DNA of 64,000 bases from Annona cherimola (GCA_030490835.1 CM059971.1:41402012-41466011); one strand, 5' to 3'; positions 11,279 through 24,880 are shown, numbered from the stretch's first letter. Translations and numbers: made by a program. Notes: generated by a model not told the origin, from the letters alone.

Positions 11279-14200
11279 ATATGTTTCAAGGCAAAGACAA
11301 GCAACGTTTGGTTCATGGATAGTGGTTACTCAAGGCATATGACCGATGAAAAAAGTTTATTTCATAAACTCAAGCCTTGCAACGATGGAGCTGTTGCTTT
11401 TGGAAATAATGAGAAAGGTAAAATCAAAGGTAAAGGAAACATTTATAGTATTTCAAATGCATGTATGGAAGATGTATTATTTGTTGAAGGACTCAAGCAC
11501 AATTTAATGAGTATTAGCCAATTATGTGACAAAGGATACAAGGTTGTGTTTGAATCATCTATATGTAATGTATTTGATGGAGAACATATCATGTTTAGCG
11601 GAAAAAGACATGGAAATGTATATTTGGTTTCACTGGATGAACTAGATGGTCAATATCTAATGGTCATTGACAATGATCCATGCGTTTGGCATAAGAGGCT
11701 TGGGCATATAAACATGACAAATATAAAGACCCTATGGAAGAAGAGTTTAGTAGAAGAATTGCCTAAATTGAAATATGACAAAGATAAAATTTGCAAGGCA
11801 TGTCAATTGTCAAAACAACCTAAAATGCCTTTCTCTACCAAAAAGAAGATTTCCACCACTAGGCCACTTGAATTGCTACACATGGATCTATATGGGCCAT
11901 CCGACATTTTAACCATTGGTGGAAAGAGATATGTGTTTGTAATAGTTGATGATTTTTCAAGATTCACATGGGTAATTCTCTTAGCTAGCAAAGATGAAGC
12001 CTTCTTTATGTTTGCAACCTTTGTAAATTCGGTAAAAAAATGATAAACAAAGTACTATTATGACTATTAGAAGTGATCATGGTGGTGAGTTTGAAAATAA
12101 ACGATTCATAGAATTATGCAATGAAAAAGGAATCCACCACACATTTTCTGCACCAAGTACTCCACAACAAAATGGAGTGGTTGAAAGGAAAAATAGAACC
12201 ATACAAGAGATGGCTAGAACAATGCTAAATGAGAGTAAATTATCCAAGAAATTTTGGGGTGAAGCTGTAAGTACAGCTTGTCATGTGTTGAACCGAGCTA
12301 CCATTAGAGCAATCTTGAAAAAGACCCCATATGAGCTATGGAAAGATAGAAAACCAAATATTTCATATTTTCAAGCTTTTGGTTGCACATGTTATGTTTT
12401 GAACAATGGAAAAACCAACTTGGAAAAATTGGATGCTAAAAGTGATGAGGCAATATTCCTTGGTTACTCATCAAATAGCAAAGCATATAGAGTCTTCAAT
12501 AAAAGAAACCAAGTTGTAGAAGAGTCAATACATGTTGTTTTTTATGAATGTAACCCATGCTCCAAAAGAAAAGATAATTTAAGTGATGTAGATGATGTCA
12601 TAAACAATCTTGAAAAACTGCATTTGGAGAAGCAAGAAGAATCCATGGAGGAAAGAGTAAGTGAAGGTAATAATTCCTATAAACCTCTAACTGATTTAAA
12701 GTTCAAAAATGACCATCCAATTGAGCAAGTTATAAGAAATGTTTATGAAGATGTAAAGACTAGAAGGTCAAAACAAAATGTTTGTGGACAATACGCCTTT
12801 GTATCCAAAATTGAACCATCCACTATTGATCAAGCTCTTGATGATGAAAACTGGATCATAGCAATGCAAGAAGAGCTAAATCAATTTGAAAGAAACTAAG
12901 TTTGGCATCTCGTTCCAAGACCAAAAGATTGCATTGTCATTGGCACAAAATGGGTCTTTAGGAACAAATTAGATGAAAGTGGACTTGTGGTGAGAAACAA
13001 AGCTAGACTTGTGGCAAAAGGATACTCACAAGAAAAGGGAATAGACTTTGAGGAATCCTATGCTCCAGTTGCTGGATTAGAAGCCATTCGTATCTTACTT
13101 GCTTTTGCATCTCACATGAACTTTAAATTATTTCAAATGGATGTTAAAAGTGAATTTCTAAATGGTTATATAAATGAAGAGGTGTATGTTGAACAACCAC
13201 CTGAATTTGAAGAGAAAGATCAATCTAAATTTGTATACAAGTTAACCAAAGCATTATATGGTTTAAAACAAGCTCCAAGAGCTTGGTATGAGAGATTAAG
13301 TAAATTTTTGAAGAGGTGTATGTTGAACAACCACCTGAATTTGAAGAGAAAGATCAATCTAAATTTGTATACAAGTTAACCAAAGCATTATATGGTTTAA
13401 AACAAGCTCCAAGAGCTTGGTATGAGAGATTAAGTAAATTTTTGATTGATCATGACTTCCAAAAGGGAAAGGTAGACACCACTTTGTTTACCAAATACAA
13501 AGGAAAAGATATCTTGATTATTCAAATTTATGTTGATGACATTATTTTTGGTGCTACTAATGAGATTCTTTGTCAAGAATTTTCTGAGCTTATGCAGAAA
13601 GAATTTGAGATGAGTATGATGGGGGAGCTGAATTTCTTTCTTGGACTACCAATCAAGCAACTAAATGAAGGGATTTTCATCAACCAGTCCAAGTATATCA
13701 AAGAAATGTTGAAGAAGTTTGGCATGGAAAACAGCAAAGGGGCAAATACGCCTATGAGCTCAACCATTAAAATTGACAAACATGAGAAAGGCAAATTAGT
13801 CGATTTAAAATTATATAGAAGCATGATAGGTTCTTTATTATATTTAATTGCTTCTAGACCTGATATATTGTTTAGTGTGTGTATGTGCTCTAAATTTCAA
13901 TCATGTCCAAAAGAATCACACTTGGTAGCTGTAAAAAGAATCTTCAGATATTTAGTAGATACTACCAACATAGGACTTTGGTATCCAAAGGGTTCTAATT
14001 TTGATCTAATCGGCTACTCGGATGAGGATTTTGCCGGATACAAAGTAGATAGAAAAAACACTAGTGGAACATGTTAGTTTCTTGGGAACATGTTGGTTTT
14101 ATAGTTTTCAAGAAAACAAACTAGTGTTGCTCTATCTACGGCGGAAGCCGAATATATTGCCGCCGGGAGCTGTTGTGCCCAATTGCTTTGGATGAAACAA

Positions 14201-14472
14201 TAACTTAGGGACTATAACATGGATTTTAAAGATATACCTATTAAATGTGATAATACTAGTGCAATATGTTTAACTAAAAATCTAGTATTGCATTCTAGGA
14301 CCAAGCATATAGATCTCAGAATCACTTTATTAGAGAACATGTAGAAAATCATGATATATGTTTGGAATATGTAAGAACAGAAGATCAAATTGCAGATATA
14401 TTCACCAAACCTCTAGTAAAAGAACCATTTTATAAAATTAGAAATGATATGGGTATGCTTGAATTAACTTAA
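11279..14472 (+). pseudogene. Element C: copia pol (PR, IN, RT, RNase H)
   Basis: Order of domains: protease with WFMDSGYSRHMT (D-S-G; about 11308), GAG-pre-integrase zinc domain WHKRLGHINMTNI...CKACQLSKQ (about 11687-11817), integrase core with MDLYGPS, VDDFSRFTW, SDHGGEFENK and [11 protein letters not shown] (all three catalytic acids are present), RT with [18 protein letters not shown] (one Ala to Glu), [19 protein letters not shown] and YVDDIIFGATNE, and RNase H with STAEAEYIAAGS and CDNTSAICLTKN. The end is LELT-TAA (14470-14472). Breaks: a frameshift near 12035, TAA at 12897-12899 (B has CAA), a 134-bp tandem duplication at 13176-13443, TAG at 14074-14076, and others. It would make, integrate and process the cDNA; now dead. 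Confidence 0.9.
13176..13443 (+). repeat. 134-bp tandem duplication in the RT of element C
   Basis: The segment starting GAAGAGGTGTATGTTGAA at 13176 is repeated at 13310, nearly without change. 134 is not a multiple of three, so the RT frame shifts. The breakpoints share TTTTGA, which suggests a microhomology-driven event after or during reverse transcription. Element B has only one copy here, so the duplication belongs to C. Confidence 0.93.
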
Positions 14473-14820
14473 GATAAGCACAAGCTGAGGGGGAGCACAG
14501 GTTCAGGGGGAGCAACCCCGCCATTCTCAAAGGATTAACCCGCTCTATCTCTATTTTTTGATTAATTGACAAAAAGGGGGAGAAGAGATCGGGATTTGAG
14601 TCTCCGTCTTAAATATGTGTATGAATGTTTTTTGGTGATGTATTGAAATTTTGTGATGTATTGAAAGTAAAATATGTCTGTTAATCTTATGTTTTTAATT
14701 TGTGATTTATTGGAAGTAAAATATGCATGTTAAACTTCAAAATGCACAAATAGTATGTTTTAAAGACATTGAAAGGTATACACTCAAATCGATTTTGTCA
14801 ATCATCAAAAAGGGGGAGAT
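14473..14820 (+). promoter_or_regulatory. Element C: multiple PPT region
   Basis: Between pol and the 3' LTR lie the purine runs GAGGGGGAGCACAG and CAGGGGGAGCAACC (14487-14515), AAAAAGGGGGAGAAGAG (14571-14587) and the final PPT AAAAAGGGGGAGAT (14807-14820) next to the LTR. No ORF for an envelope-like protein is present. Multiple PPTs are a described Sirevirus trait. Confidence 0.83.
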
Positions 14821-16300
14821 TGTTGGAAACATGGGGAAAATAAGCCAAGTCTATGTTTTGATGATTAACAAATCAATTTGAGTAAGTTTTGGTTACTAAC
14901 GTGTTTGTGGAAATGATTAAAGGATATACAAGTGAAGAAAATAAAGTATGACAAGTCAAGCCGATTTCCAAGTCGACTCAGGCTTCGACTTAGACCAAGT
15001 CGACTCCAGCATCGACTTCGAAACGTCATTTCCTTCCAGAGTTGAAATCGAGAACGAGAACTGCCGAAGTCGCATTCCAAGTCGACTCCGCTTGCGACTT
15101 GAGTGAAGTCGCAGACCAAGTCAACTCCAGCTTCGACTTCAGTGCGGAAATTGCTGAAATAAAATATTTGAATGGAGATGAAGATCAAGACAACTCAAAC
15201 AATCAAATGAAGTCCAAAGCAAGCAAAGTTGTATATTTTCATGGAGAATCGAAATTATACATTTGGACCTCTCTCAAGACATGGAGTCAAATGTGCTTTA
15301 AGATAGAAGAATTAAAGAATCTTAAGTATAATCAAAGGAAGAACAACCAAACATGAAGAGATACAAGCAAACAAGGCATTCCAAGAACTTCAAGTTCAAC
15401 TAGCAAGCTGAAGGAGTGAAGTTGCACCCGAAGTCGACTTCACCTGCGACTTGGGTCAAGTCGACCCAGAATGGAACTTGAAGAAGCTGCGGACAGGCGA
15501 AGTCGCACCCGAAGTCGACTGCATCTGCGACTTGAGTGAAGTCACACCCGAAGTCGACTCCACTTGCGACTTGGGTCGCAACGATCGGAAAATTTTCAAA
15601 CGTTGGCGCATTAAATGCGCGCCACTTACTTCCAAATGTTCGGATTCCCTCCACAATTATAAAAGGCATTCAATATGAACAAGGAGGGTAGCTGAGAATT
15701 CATTAAGTGTGCATAACTCCCATCTTCAAGAGCATTAAGTGATCAAGCCAACATTTAGAAGAAAAACTCCGCTTTCAAACTGCCGAGAGCTGATTACTGA
15801 ATCATTAAGCCTACGTTACAAGTTCTTCTCTGTGCCAAATCTGCCTCTACACAACAGTAACGTGTAGAAACTTTCTTTTGTTATTTCTTGTTGTATTGAA
15901 CTTGATTTAGTTTGGGTAACTAAGATCAAGTATAAGCAAAGTAGTCTGTGACTGGAGTGGAACTCGTCACCTACTTGTGCTGTGAATTGTTGATGCCCCC
16001 TAGAGCTGAAATCTAGAAGAGAGCAGTGACTCTAGTTGTATTTGTAAATTACAATAGTGGAACCCAAGTCACAAGAGGTGTGAGCTTGGAAGAGTGGAGT
16101 AGGGAGGTTGCCCGAACCACTATAAAAACCTTGCTTGTTGATTTTTATTTCTGCTCTCTGCACTATATTGCTTTCCATTTTATTTCTTCATAAAGGGGAC
16201 TAGATTAATCCGGGGTAAAGTTTCTATTTAAGTTGAAAAATTTTAATTACCCAATTCACCCCTCCCCTCTTGGGTATTTGCCATTTACTCGGGACCAACA
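14821..16300 (+). repeat. Element C: 3' LTR
   Basis: This 1480-bp LTR runs TGTTGGAAACATGGGG...CTCGGGACCAACA and is almost identical to the 5' LTR at 7845-9336. The main length differences are small indels in the AAGTCGACT repeat clusters. It is followed by the CAAGC target duplication (16301-16305). Confidence 0.93.
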
Positions 16301-16305
16301 CAAGC

Positions 16306-17867
16306 CTCTTATGCCAAACCCATGGATCATTGTCAATGGCCATTAGACATTAACCATCAAGTTTATCAAGTGAAACCAAATAAACATTTCCATGTCTTTT
16401 TCTGCTAAACATGATATGTTCTCCATCAAACACATTGCATATAGATGATTCAAACATAATCTTATATCCTTTGTCACATAATTGGCTAATACTCATTAGA
16501 TTGTGCTTGAGTCCTTCAACAAATAATACATCTTCCATACATGCATTTGAAATATTGTAAATGTTTTCTTTATCTTTGATTTTACCTTTCTCATTATTCC
16601 CAAAGGCAACAGTTCCATCGTTGCAAGGCTTAAGTTTATGAAATAAACTTCTTTCTCCAGTCATATGCCTTGAGCAACCACTATCCATGAACCAAATGTT
16701 GCTTGCCTTTGCCTTGAAACATACCTCTTCATTACTTGTGCATTTTGTTGAGGTGGTTTGCTCTTCCAAAACTTCCGTTGAGTTCAAAGTTTCTTCATGT
16801 TCAATCCGTGTCATGCAACATATTCTTGCACAATTTGCCACTTCAAAATCATCGGTTGAGGAGCTACTTGTTGATGACGTTTCTTCATTTACGTACATTC
16901 CTCTTCCCTTAGGCTTTTGAAATTTTCAGCTTTCATATCTTTCCTTCCTTTCTTGATGATCCTTTGATCTTTCTTCCGGTGTAGGACATTAAACTTTCAT
17001 ATGTCCCATACCGCCGCATCTATAACATTTTGTAACTTCCTTCTTCTTCTCTTTTCGTGGTCTCTCTTTGAAATCTTTGAAGTTCTTTTCTTTTCTTACA
17101 AACTTTCGAAATCTGCGAGTAAGTAGAGCAATATCTTCATCATCGTTGTGAGATGATGAGGTGGACTCATCTGAGTTATGGATGACTTTTAGTGCAATTG
17201 CTCTCTTTCCTTTGTGGTGATCTTCATTTCTTTTCTTGATTAGCTCATGTGACATTAATGAGCTAATAAGGTCTTCTAGCTTCAATGTGTTTAGGTCCTT
17301 GGCTTCTTCTATTGCAGTAATCTTTGGAGTCAAAGATTCCGGTAGAGCTCTTAGGATCTTTATGACCTGTTCAGATTCGGAGATAGCTTTTCTAAGACCT
17401 TTCAAAGCATTAGTAATTTTAGAGAATCTAGCAAACATTTCAGAAATATTTTCTATTTCTAGCATTTTGAACCTTTCCAACTCTCCAATCGAAATATTTC
17501 TCATTGTCCCTTGGACTTGAGAAGTTCTTTCATAGATAGATGTTAATGTATCCCATATTTTTTTTGCAGTTAAACAAGAGGATACTCTAGCATATTCGGA
17601 AGCGGTAAGAGCACAAAATAGTGAGTTCATAGCTTTAGCGTTGCTCTTAACAGTTTTTACTTCCTCATCGGTCCATTTGGAAGCTCCTTTATCAATAGGC
17701 AAAGTCACACCATCTTGGATTGCAATCCAAGAGTCCATATCTGTAGCCATGATGAGTTGTTTCATATGTAGCATCCAATAGCCAAAATTGTTCCCATCAA
17801 ACAATGGTGGCCTAGTAAAAGATTGGCCTTCGGCAAATGCGGGAATGGAAGTCGATTGGGATGCCAC
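16306..17867 (-). pseudogene. Element B: gag fused in frame to protease
   Basis: This is the N-terminal part of B's gag-pol. Gag starts at 17867 (MASQSTSIPAFAEG), holds the capsid-like domain, and has a zinc knuckle CYRCGGMGHMKV-stop where C has CYRCGGMGHMQAQC. The TAA at 16989-16987 is a C to T change relative to C. After the stop the same frame runs on (MYVNEETSSTSSS) straight into the protease (WFMDSGCSRHMTGE, about 16680) and the GAG-pre-integrase start, up to the insertion of C at 16305. Unlike C it has no coiled coil and no second zinc knuckle; the join is at 16724/16725. It is the upstream half of the pol at 4924-7839. Confidence 0.9.
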
Positions 17868-17898
17868 ATCAAAAGATCTCTTTGGTAAAACTCAAAGA

Positions 17899-18120
17899 CC
17901 TGCTTTGATACCACTTGTTGGTCCTGAGTTAATGGTAATTACCCAAGAGGGGAGGGGTGAATTGGGTATTTAAAATTTTTCAACTTAAATAGAAAATTTA
18001 TCCCGGATTAATCTCGTCCCCTTTATGAAGAATTAAATGGAAAGCAATATAGTGCTGAAAGCAGAAATAAAAATCGACAAGCAAGATTTTATAGCGTAGG
18101 GAAGGTTCGGGCAACCTTCC
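17899..18120 (-). repeat. Element B: PBS and truncated 5' LTR
   Basis: The minus strand reads TGGTATCAAAGCAGG (17913-17899), a PBS of the tRNA-Met type with one change. Two bases away the LTR end ...CCATTAACTCAGGACCAACA begins at 17916. Only 205 bp of the LTR remain; at 18120 it is replaced by the TGATGAGG end of element D, which inserted here. The expected continuation (CTGCTTCACTC, as at 3223 in the other LTR) is not found after D's other end, so the right half has been lost. Confidence 0.88.
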
Positions 18121-18361
18121 TGATGAGGTATATTTTTAACCATGGGTCTATTATGATTGATTTCAAAAATAATAATAATAAATCAATAAAAAGGGAGGAT
18201 TTATTATAGATGTATATGTGATAAAATAAAAAAAATAAAAAAAATATAATAATAAATAAATAAGTAAATAAATAAATAAATGGTACTCATCGGTTAAGCT
18301 AAAGCTCACGAACATAATAATAATAATATGTTGCTGAAGCTCGTAATATATATATATAAAT

Positions 18362-18392
<31 letters not shown>

Positions 18393-18593
18393 TACCAAAA
18401 ATGCGGCTGAAATATTACCAAAAATTTTACAGCCAACGATGAAAGTTTAAGATCAGATGCGCCATTTCGAGATATCAAAAGCCTACTAAGCAAAGGAAGC
18501 AAATCTCCGGTTAAGAGCTTTCACTCATGACCGTTGCATTTCGGAGGTTCCCTACTTACGATTCTCTTCACAGCAACTCCGGATTTGTCGGAA

Positions 18594-20171
<1,578 letters not shown>

Positions 20172-20348
20172 CCCACTTGAAGCTTCTCATTTAGGAGGGG
20201 AATTCCACGCAACACGACGGAGAGAACTTGGGAACAATGAGAGAAAACCCGAGAGCTCACGCTGAAAGAGTAAGTTGTTAGATTTTTTTGTTTTAATATA
20301 TATATATAAAAAGGGGGTTTCTTTCTTATAAAAATATATATATATATA

Positions 20349-21450
20349 TATATTATTTTCAAAAATTACTTTTCCCAACGTGGATACTCCCCGACTGGCG
20401 GGTTGAATTGACACGCGGGTTAAGTATTTTTCTCCTTTAAAAATAAAATAAAAATATATATGTGTGTATTCTCTATATATAAAAATATATACATATATAC
20501 ATATATATTATTTTCAAAAAGATTACTTTTCCCAACGTGGATACTCCCCGACTGGTGGGTTGAATTGACACGCGGGTTAAGTATTTTTCTCCTTTAAAAA
20601 TAAAATAAAAAAATATATGTGTGTATTCTCTATATATAAAAATATATACATATATACATATATATTATTTTCAAAAAGATTACTTTTCCCAACGTGGATA
20701 CTCCCCGACTGGCGGGTTGAATTGACACGCGGGTTAAGTATTTTTCTCCTTTAAAAATAAAATAAAAATATATATGTGTGTATTCTCTATATATAAAAAT
20801 ATATACATATATACATATATATTATTTTCAAAAAGATTACTTTTCCCAACGTGGATACTCCCCGACTGGCGGGTTGAATTGACACGCGGGTTAAGTATTT
20901 TTCTCCTTTAAAAATAAAATAAAAATATATATGTGTGTATTCCCTATATATAAAAATATATATACATATACACATATATATTATTTTCAAAAAGATTACT
21001 TTTCCCAACGTGGATACTCCCCGACTGGCGGGTTGAATTAACACGCGGGTTAAGTATTTTTCTCCTTTAAAAATAAAATAAAAAATATATATGTGTGTAT
21101 TCTCTATATATAAAAATATATACATATATACATATATATTATTTTCAAAAAGATTACTTTTCCCAACGTGGATACTCCCCGACTGGCGGGTTGAATTGAC
21201 ACGCGGGTTAAGTATTTTTCTACTTTAAAAATAAAATAAAAATATATATGTGTGTATTCTCTATATATAAAAATATATACATATATACATATATATTATT
21301 TTCAAAAAGATTACTTTTCCCAACGTGGATACTCCCCGACTGGCGGGTTGAATTGACACGCGGGTTAAGTATTTTTCTCCTTTAAAAAATAAAATAAATA
21401 TATATATATGTGTGTATTTTCTATATATATATATACATAAAGCTACGGAT
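20349..21450 (+). repeat. 157-bp tandem repeat, seven units
   Basis: The word CCCAACGTGGATACTCC recurs at 20374, 20531, 20688, 20845, 21004, 21162 and 21319 (spacing 157-159). Each unit joins a conserved GC-richer half (GACTGGCGGGTTGAATTGAC) to an AT-rich half of TA repeats. Units are nearly identical, so they were amplified recently or homogenised. They lie in the R-U5 part of D's LTR. Confidence 0.95.
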
Positions 21451-21469
21451 TTATAAAATGTATATAATA

Positions 21470-22060
21470 TATAAGGGCCGGGGTCCCGGGATTTCACGGG
21501 TGGCCGTAAAATATATATATATATATGTATATATATACATGAAGCTACGTATTTTTATAAAATATATATATACAACAATATATATAAAAGGGCCCGGGGT
21601 CCCGGGATTCCACGGGTGGCCGTAAAATATATATATATATATACATAAAGCTACGTATTTTTATAAAATATATATATACAACAATATATATAAAAGGGCC
21701 CGGGGTCCCGGGATTCCACGGGTGGCCATAAAATATATATATATATACATAAAGCTACGTATTTTTATAAAATATATATATACAACAATATATATAAAAG
21801 GGCCCGGGGTCTCGGGATTTCACGGGTCGTCGTATATATATGTACACATATATATAAAACTACGAATTTTCATAATAAAAAAAAATATATATATATATAT
21901 ATATAACAATATATATATAAGGGCCCGGGGTCCCGGGATCCCATTTGGCACGCCACGCACACACGTGCGCGCGCCATACGGACACACACACAGACACAGA
22001 CACATATATATATATAAAGGTCCCGGGAACCCGGCGTCTCACGGGCACGCCTCATATATA
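21470..22060 (+). repeat. GGGCCCGGGGTCCCGGGA repeats in TA-rich DNA
   Basis: Six diverged units of about 90-120 bp, with cores near 21480, 21598, 21707, 21809, 21928 and 22018. Each core is a GC-rich self-complementary block (GGCCCGGGGTCCCGGGA followed by TTCCACGGGTGGCC) embedded in (TA)n. The sharp change between 90% GC and nearly pure AT is notable. Confidence 0.88.
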
Positions 22061-22225
22061 TATATACGTACTTATATATATATTCACGTCCCCTTTTTAC
22101 AATAAAAAAAAATGTGTAGTGACATATCTATATATATAAAAGCCCCGAAAAACGTATGTATTATACATATAGGTTTCCAAAATATATATATTATTTTCTA
22201 AAAAATATATATATTAAAAGACCAT

Positions 22226-23660
22226 TCCAAAAATTAAGATTTTGATTTTTAAAATTACATAGATGTCCCGCGGGCGTCCAAAAATTAAGATTTTGTCTTC
22301 TAAAATTATATAGACGTCCCGCGGGCGTCCAAAAATCAAGATTTTGATTTCTAAAATTAGATAGACGTCCCGCGGGCGTCCAAAAATCAAGATTTTATTT
22401 TCTAAAATTACATAGACGTCCCGCGGGCGTTCAAAAATTAAGATTTTGATTTCTAAAAATATATAGACGTCCCGCGGGCATCCAAAAATTAAGATTTTAT
22501 TTTCTAAAATTATATAGACGTCCCGCGGGCGTCCAAAAATCAAGATTTTGTTTTCTAAAATTATATAGACGTCCCACGGGCGTCCAAAAATTAAGATTTT
22601 GTTTTCTAAAATTATATAGACATCCCGGGGGCGTCCAAAAATTAAGATTTTGATTTCTAAAATTATATAGACGTCCCACGGGCGTCCAAAAATTAAGATT
22701 TTGTTTTCTAAAATTATATAGACATCCCGCGGGCGTCCAAAAATCAAGATTTTGTTTTTTAAAATTATATAGACGTCCCACGGGCGTCCAAAAATTAAGA
22801 TTTTGTTTTCTAAAATTATATAGACGTCCCGCGGGCGTCCAAAAATCAAGATTTTGTTTTCTAAAATTAAATAGACGTCCCGCGGGCGTCCAAAAATTAA
22901 GATTTTGATTTCTAAAAATATATAGACATCCCGCGGGCGTCCAAAAATCAAGATTTTGTCTTTTAAAATTACATAGACGTCCCGCAGGCGTCCAAAAATC
23001 AAGATTTTGTCTTCTAAAATTACATAGACGTCCCGCGGGCATCCAAAAATTAAGATTTTGATTTTTAAAATTCCATAGAGGTCCCGCGGGCGTCCAAAAA
23101 TTAAGATTTTGTTTTCTAAAATTATATAGACGTCCCGCGGGCGTCCAAAAATTAAGATTTTGATTTATAAAATTATATAGACGTCCCACGGGCGTCCAAA
23201 AATCAAGATTTTGTTTTCTAAAATTATATAGACGTCCCACGGGCGTCCAAAATTTAAAATTTTGTTTTCTAAAATTATATAGACGTCCCGCGGGCGTCCA
23301 AAAATCAAGATTTTGTTTTCTAAAATTATATAGACGTCCCGCGGGCGTCCAAAAATCAAGATTTTATTTTCTAAAATTATATAGACGTCCCACGGGCGTC
23401 AAAAAATCAAGATTTTATTTTCTAAAATTATATAGACGTCCCGCGGGCGTCTAAAAATCAAGATTTTATTTTCAAAAATTATATAGACATCCCGCGGGCA
23501 TCCAAAAATTAAGATTTTGATTTCTAAAAATATATAGATGACCTGCGGGCATCCAAAAATTAAGATTTTATTTTCTAAAAACATATATGCCTCGCGGGCC
23601 TCCAAAATGAATATTTTATTTTCCAAAAATATATATGTCTCGCGGACCTTCAAAAATATA
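22226..23660 (+). repeat. 51-bp minisatellite, about 28 units
   Basis: The unit has the form GACGTCCCGCGGGCGTCC followed by AAAAATYAAGATTTTGTTTTCTAAAATTATATA. The period is 51 bp (for example GGGCGTCC at 22272 and 22323). The last units near 23580-23660 are shorter and diverged. Because 51 is divisible by three, two long minus-strand ORFs stay open (17-residue repeats IFGRPRDVYIILENKIL), which I consider accidental. It lies in D's LTR. Confidence 0.95.
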
Positions 23661-23789
23661 TATATTTTTTCATACACATACATCTTAGAAGACTTTCAAA
23701 TATATATATATATATATATAATTATGTATTTCTCCCTGAGTAAATACTCTCCGGGAAGTGAGCTAAGTTTATACACGGGTGAATGACCT

Positions 23790-24530
23790 CTTTGCTCAGA
23801 TTCGAGCCTTAATAGACCTAAAACCTCCAGTAAGCCCAAGACGGCTCGAAAACCTTCCTACAAACCCACTTGGGTCCAAAATTCCTCAACAAGCCATTTG
23901 GGCTCAAGACCCTCAAAAAAGCCCAAGATAGCTCCAAACTCTCCAAAAAAAAAACCCCAAGATGGCTCAAAAATCTCCAATAAGCCAACTCGGCCCCAAA
24001 ATTCTTTAACCTGAGCCTTAATAGGCCTAGAACTTCCAGCAAGCCCAAGATGACTTAAAATCCTTCAACAAGTCCTCTTGAGCCAAAATCCCTCAACAAG
24101 CCCAGTTGGGCCTCAACCTCCTCAAATGGTCAAAGTTGACCCAAAAATATTTTAAAAATCGGTTAATCCATTTCTTGGTAAAACCACCCAATTATTCAAT
24201 CCAGAGACTGAATGCGGGAGACGCTGGTTTCTTATATAGAAGCTGAAAGCGGGACACGCTGGTCTGCTGTGTAAATTCAGAAGCTAAGAGCGCACTTAGT
24301 TTGCTGTGTAGGGTCACTGGTGTAGCCGACGGGCCCCTCACTAGTTCCCAAACCGAGTCATCGCTGGTCGACGGGCTAAGCGTAAACTCACATTTAAGTC
24401 ATGGCGCATGGCATCATATAAACTCACATTTAAGTCATGGCGCGTGGCGTCATGTACCTCATATTTAAGACATGGCGCGTGGCGTCATATACCTCACATT
24501 CGAGTCACGGCGCGGGGCGAAGTGTACTCA
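23790..24530 (+). repeat. Degenerate short repeats near the LTR end of D
   Basis: 23800-24130 holds a loose repeat of about 30-40 bp (AGCCCAAGATGGCTC, then CAAAACCTCCAA-like words). 24200-24300 has three GAAGCTGAAAGCGGGACACGCTGGT-like segments. 24387-24527 has four 35-36-bp units (CTCACATTTAAGTCATGGCG, then CGTGGCGTCATGTAC). No coding sequence is seen in 23660-24970. Confidence 0.8.
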
Positions 24531-24860
24531 CTTATTTTTATATTTTTGTCAGACACGATTTTTCGTGCACTTGTAAAGACGTAGAAGGATCTTCTACGCA
24601 CTTTATTATTATTAAGCATTTTTTTTATGGACCATTGTATTCAGCTCTTTTAATCAAGGGTTTTCTCGTTAGAGATGTAAAATCAGAATGTGAAACACAA
24701 TGCAAAACATTTATGTGATGTACTTTTCAGACTCGGTTAAAGAATTGGATGCTTTAAAATTTTGTTGGGAAATTAATTAAGCATTTATTCTCAAAGCCGC
24801 AGGGAAAATTTTTTATCTTTAACCAAGTTATGATATGATTTTTCACGAGGCCGGAACAAA

Positions 24861-24880
24861 TGGTGAACCCGATGTGAAAC
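24861..24880 (+). promoter_or_regulatory. Element D: candidate primer binding site
   Basis: TGGTGAACCCGATGTGAAAC starts two bases after the LTR end. The initial TGG pairs with a tRNA CCA end, as a PBS must. I cannot say which tRNA matches from the sequence alone. Confidence 0.6.

Larger units (their letters stand above)
7845..16300 (+). mobile_element. Element C: complete Sirevirus-like Ty1/copia nested in B
   Basis: This is an 8456-bp LTR retrotransposon with two LTRs, PBS, gag, pol, PPT and 5-bp target duplication CAAGC (7840-7844 and 16301-16305). It sits inside the integrase zinc domain of element B, in the opposite orientation; B's reading resumes exactly at 16306. C and B are members of one family. 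Order PR-IN-RT-RNase H marks Ty1/copia. The extended gag with coiled coil, the mPPT and the motif style (FDGNNFGYWKLRMKQLI, GGKRYVFVIVDDFSRFTW) point to the SIRE/Sirevirus lineage. The LTRs differ by only a few percent by eye, so the insertion is relatively young, yet stops and frameshifts make it non-autonomous today. Confidence 0.95.

Noticed and set aside
14473..14806. Envelope-like ORF between pol and the 3' LTR of element C
   Set aside because: Some Sireviruses have one, but only 334 bp lie here and no open frame with a membrane segment is present.
22214..23240. Two long minus-strand ORFs (262 and 247 residues) with a 17-residue repeat
   Set aside because: They are a by-product of a 51-bp tandem repeat: the period is a multiple of three, several frames stay open, and no promoter or conserved start is seen.
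20349..23660. CRISPR-like arrays
   Set aside because: Units are contiguous tandem repeats without unique spacers, in a plant retrotransposon LTR.
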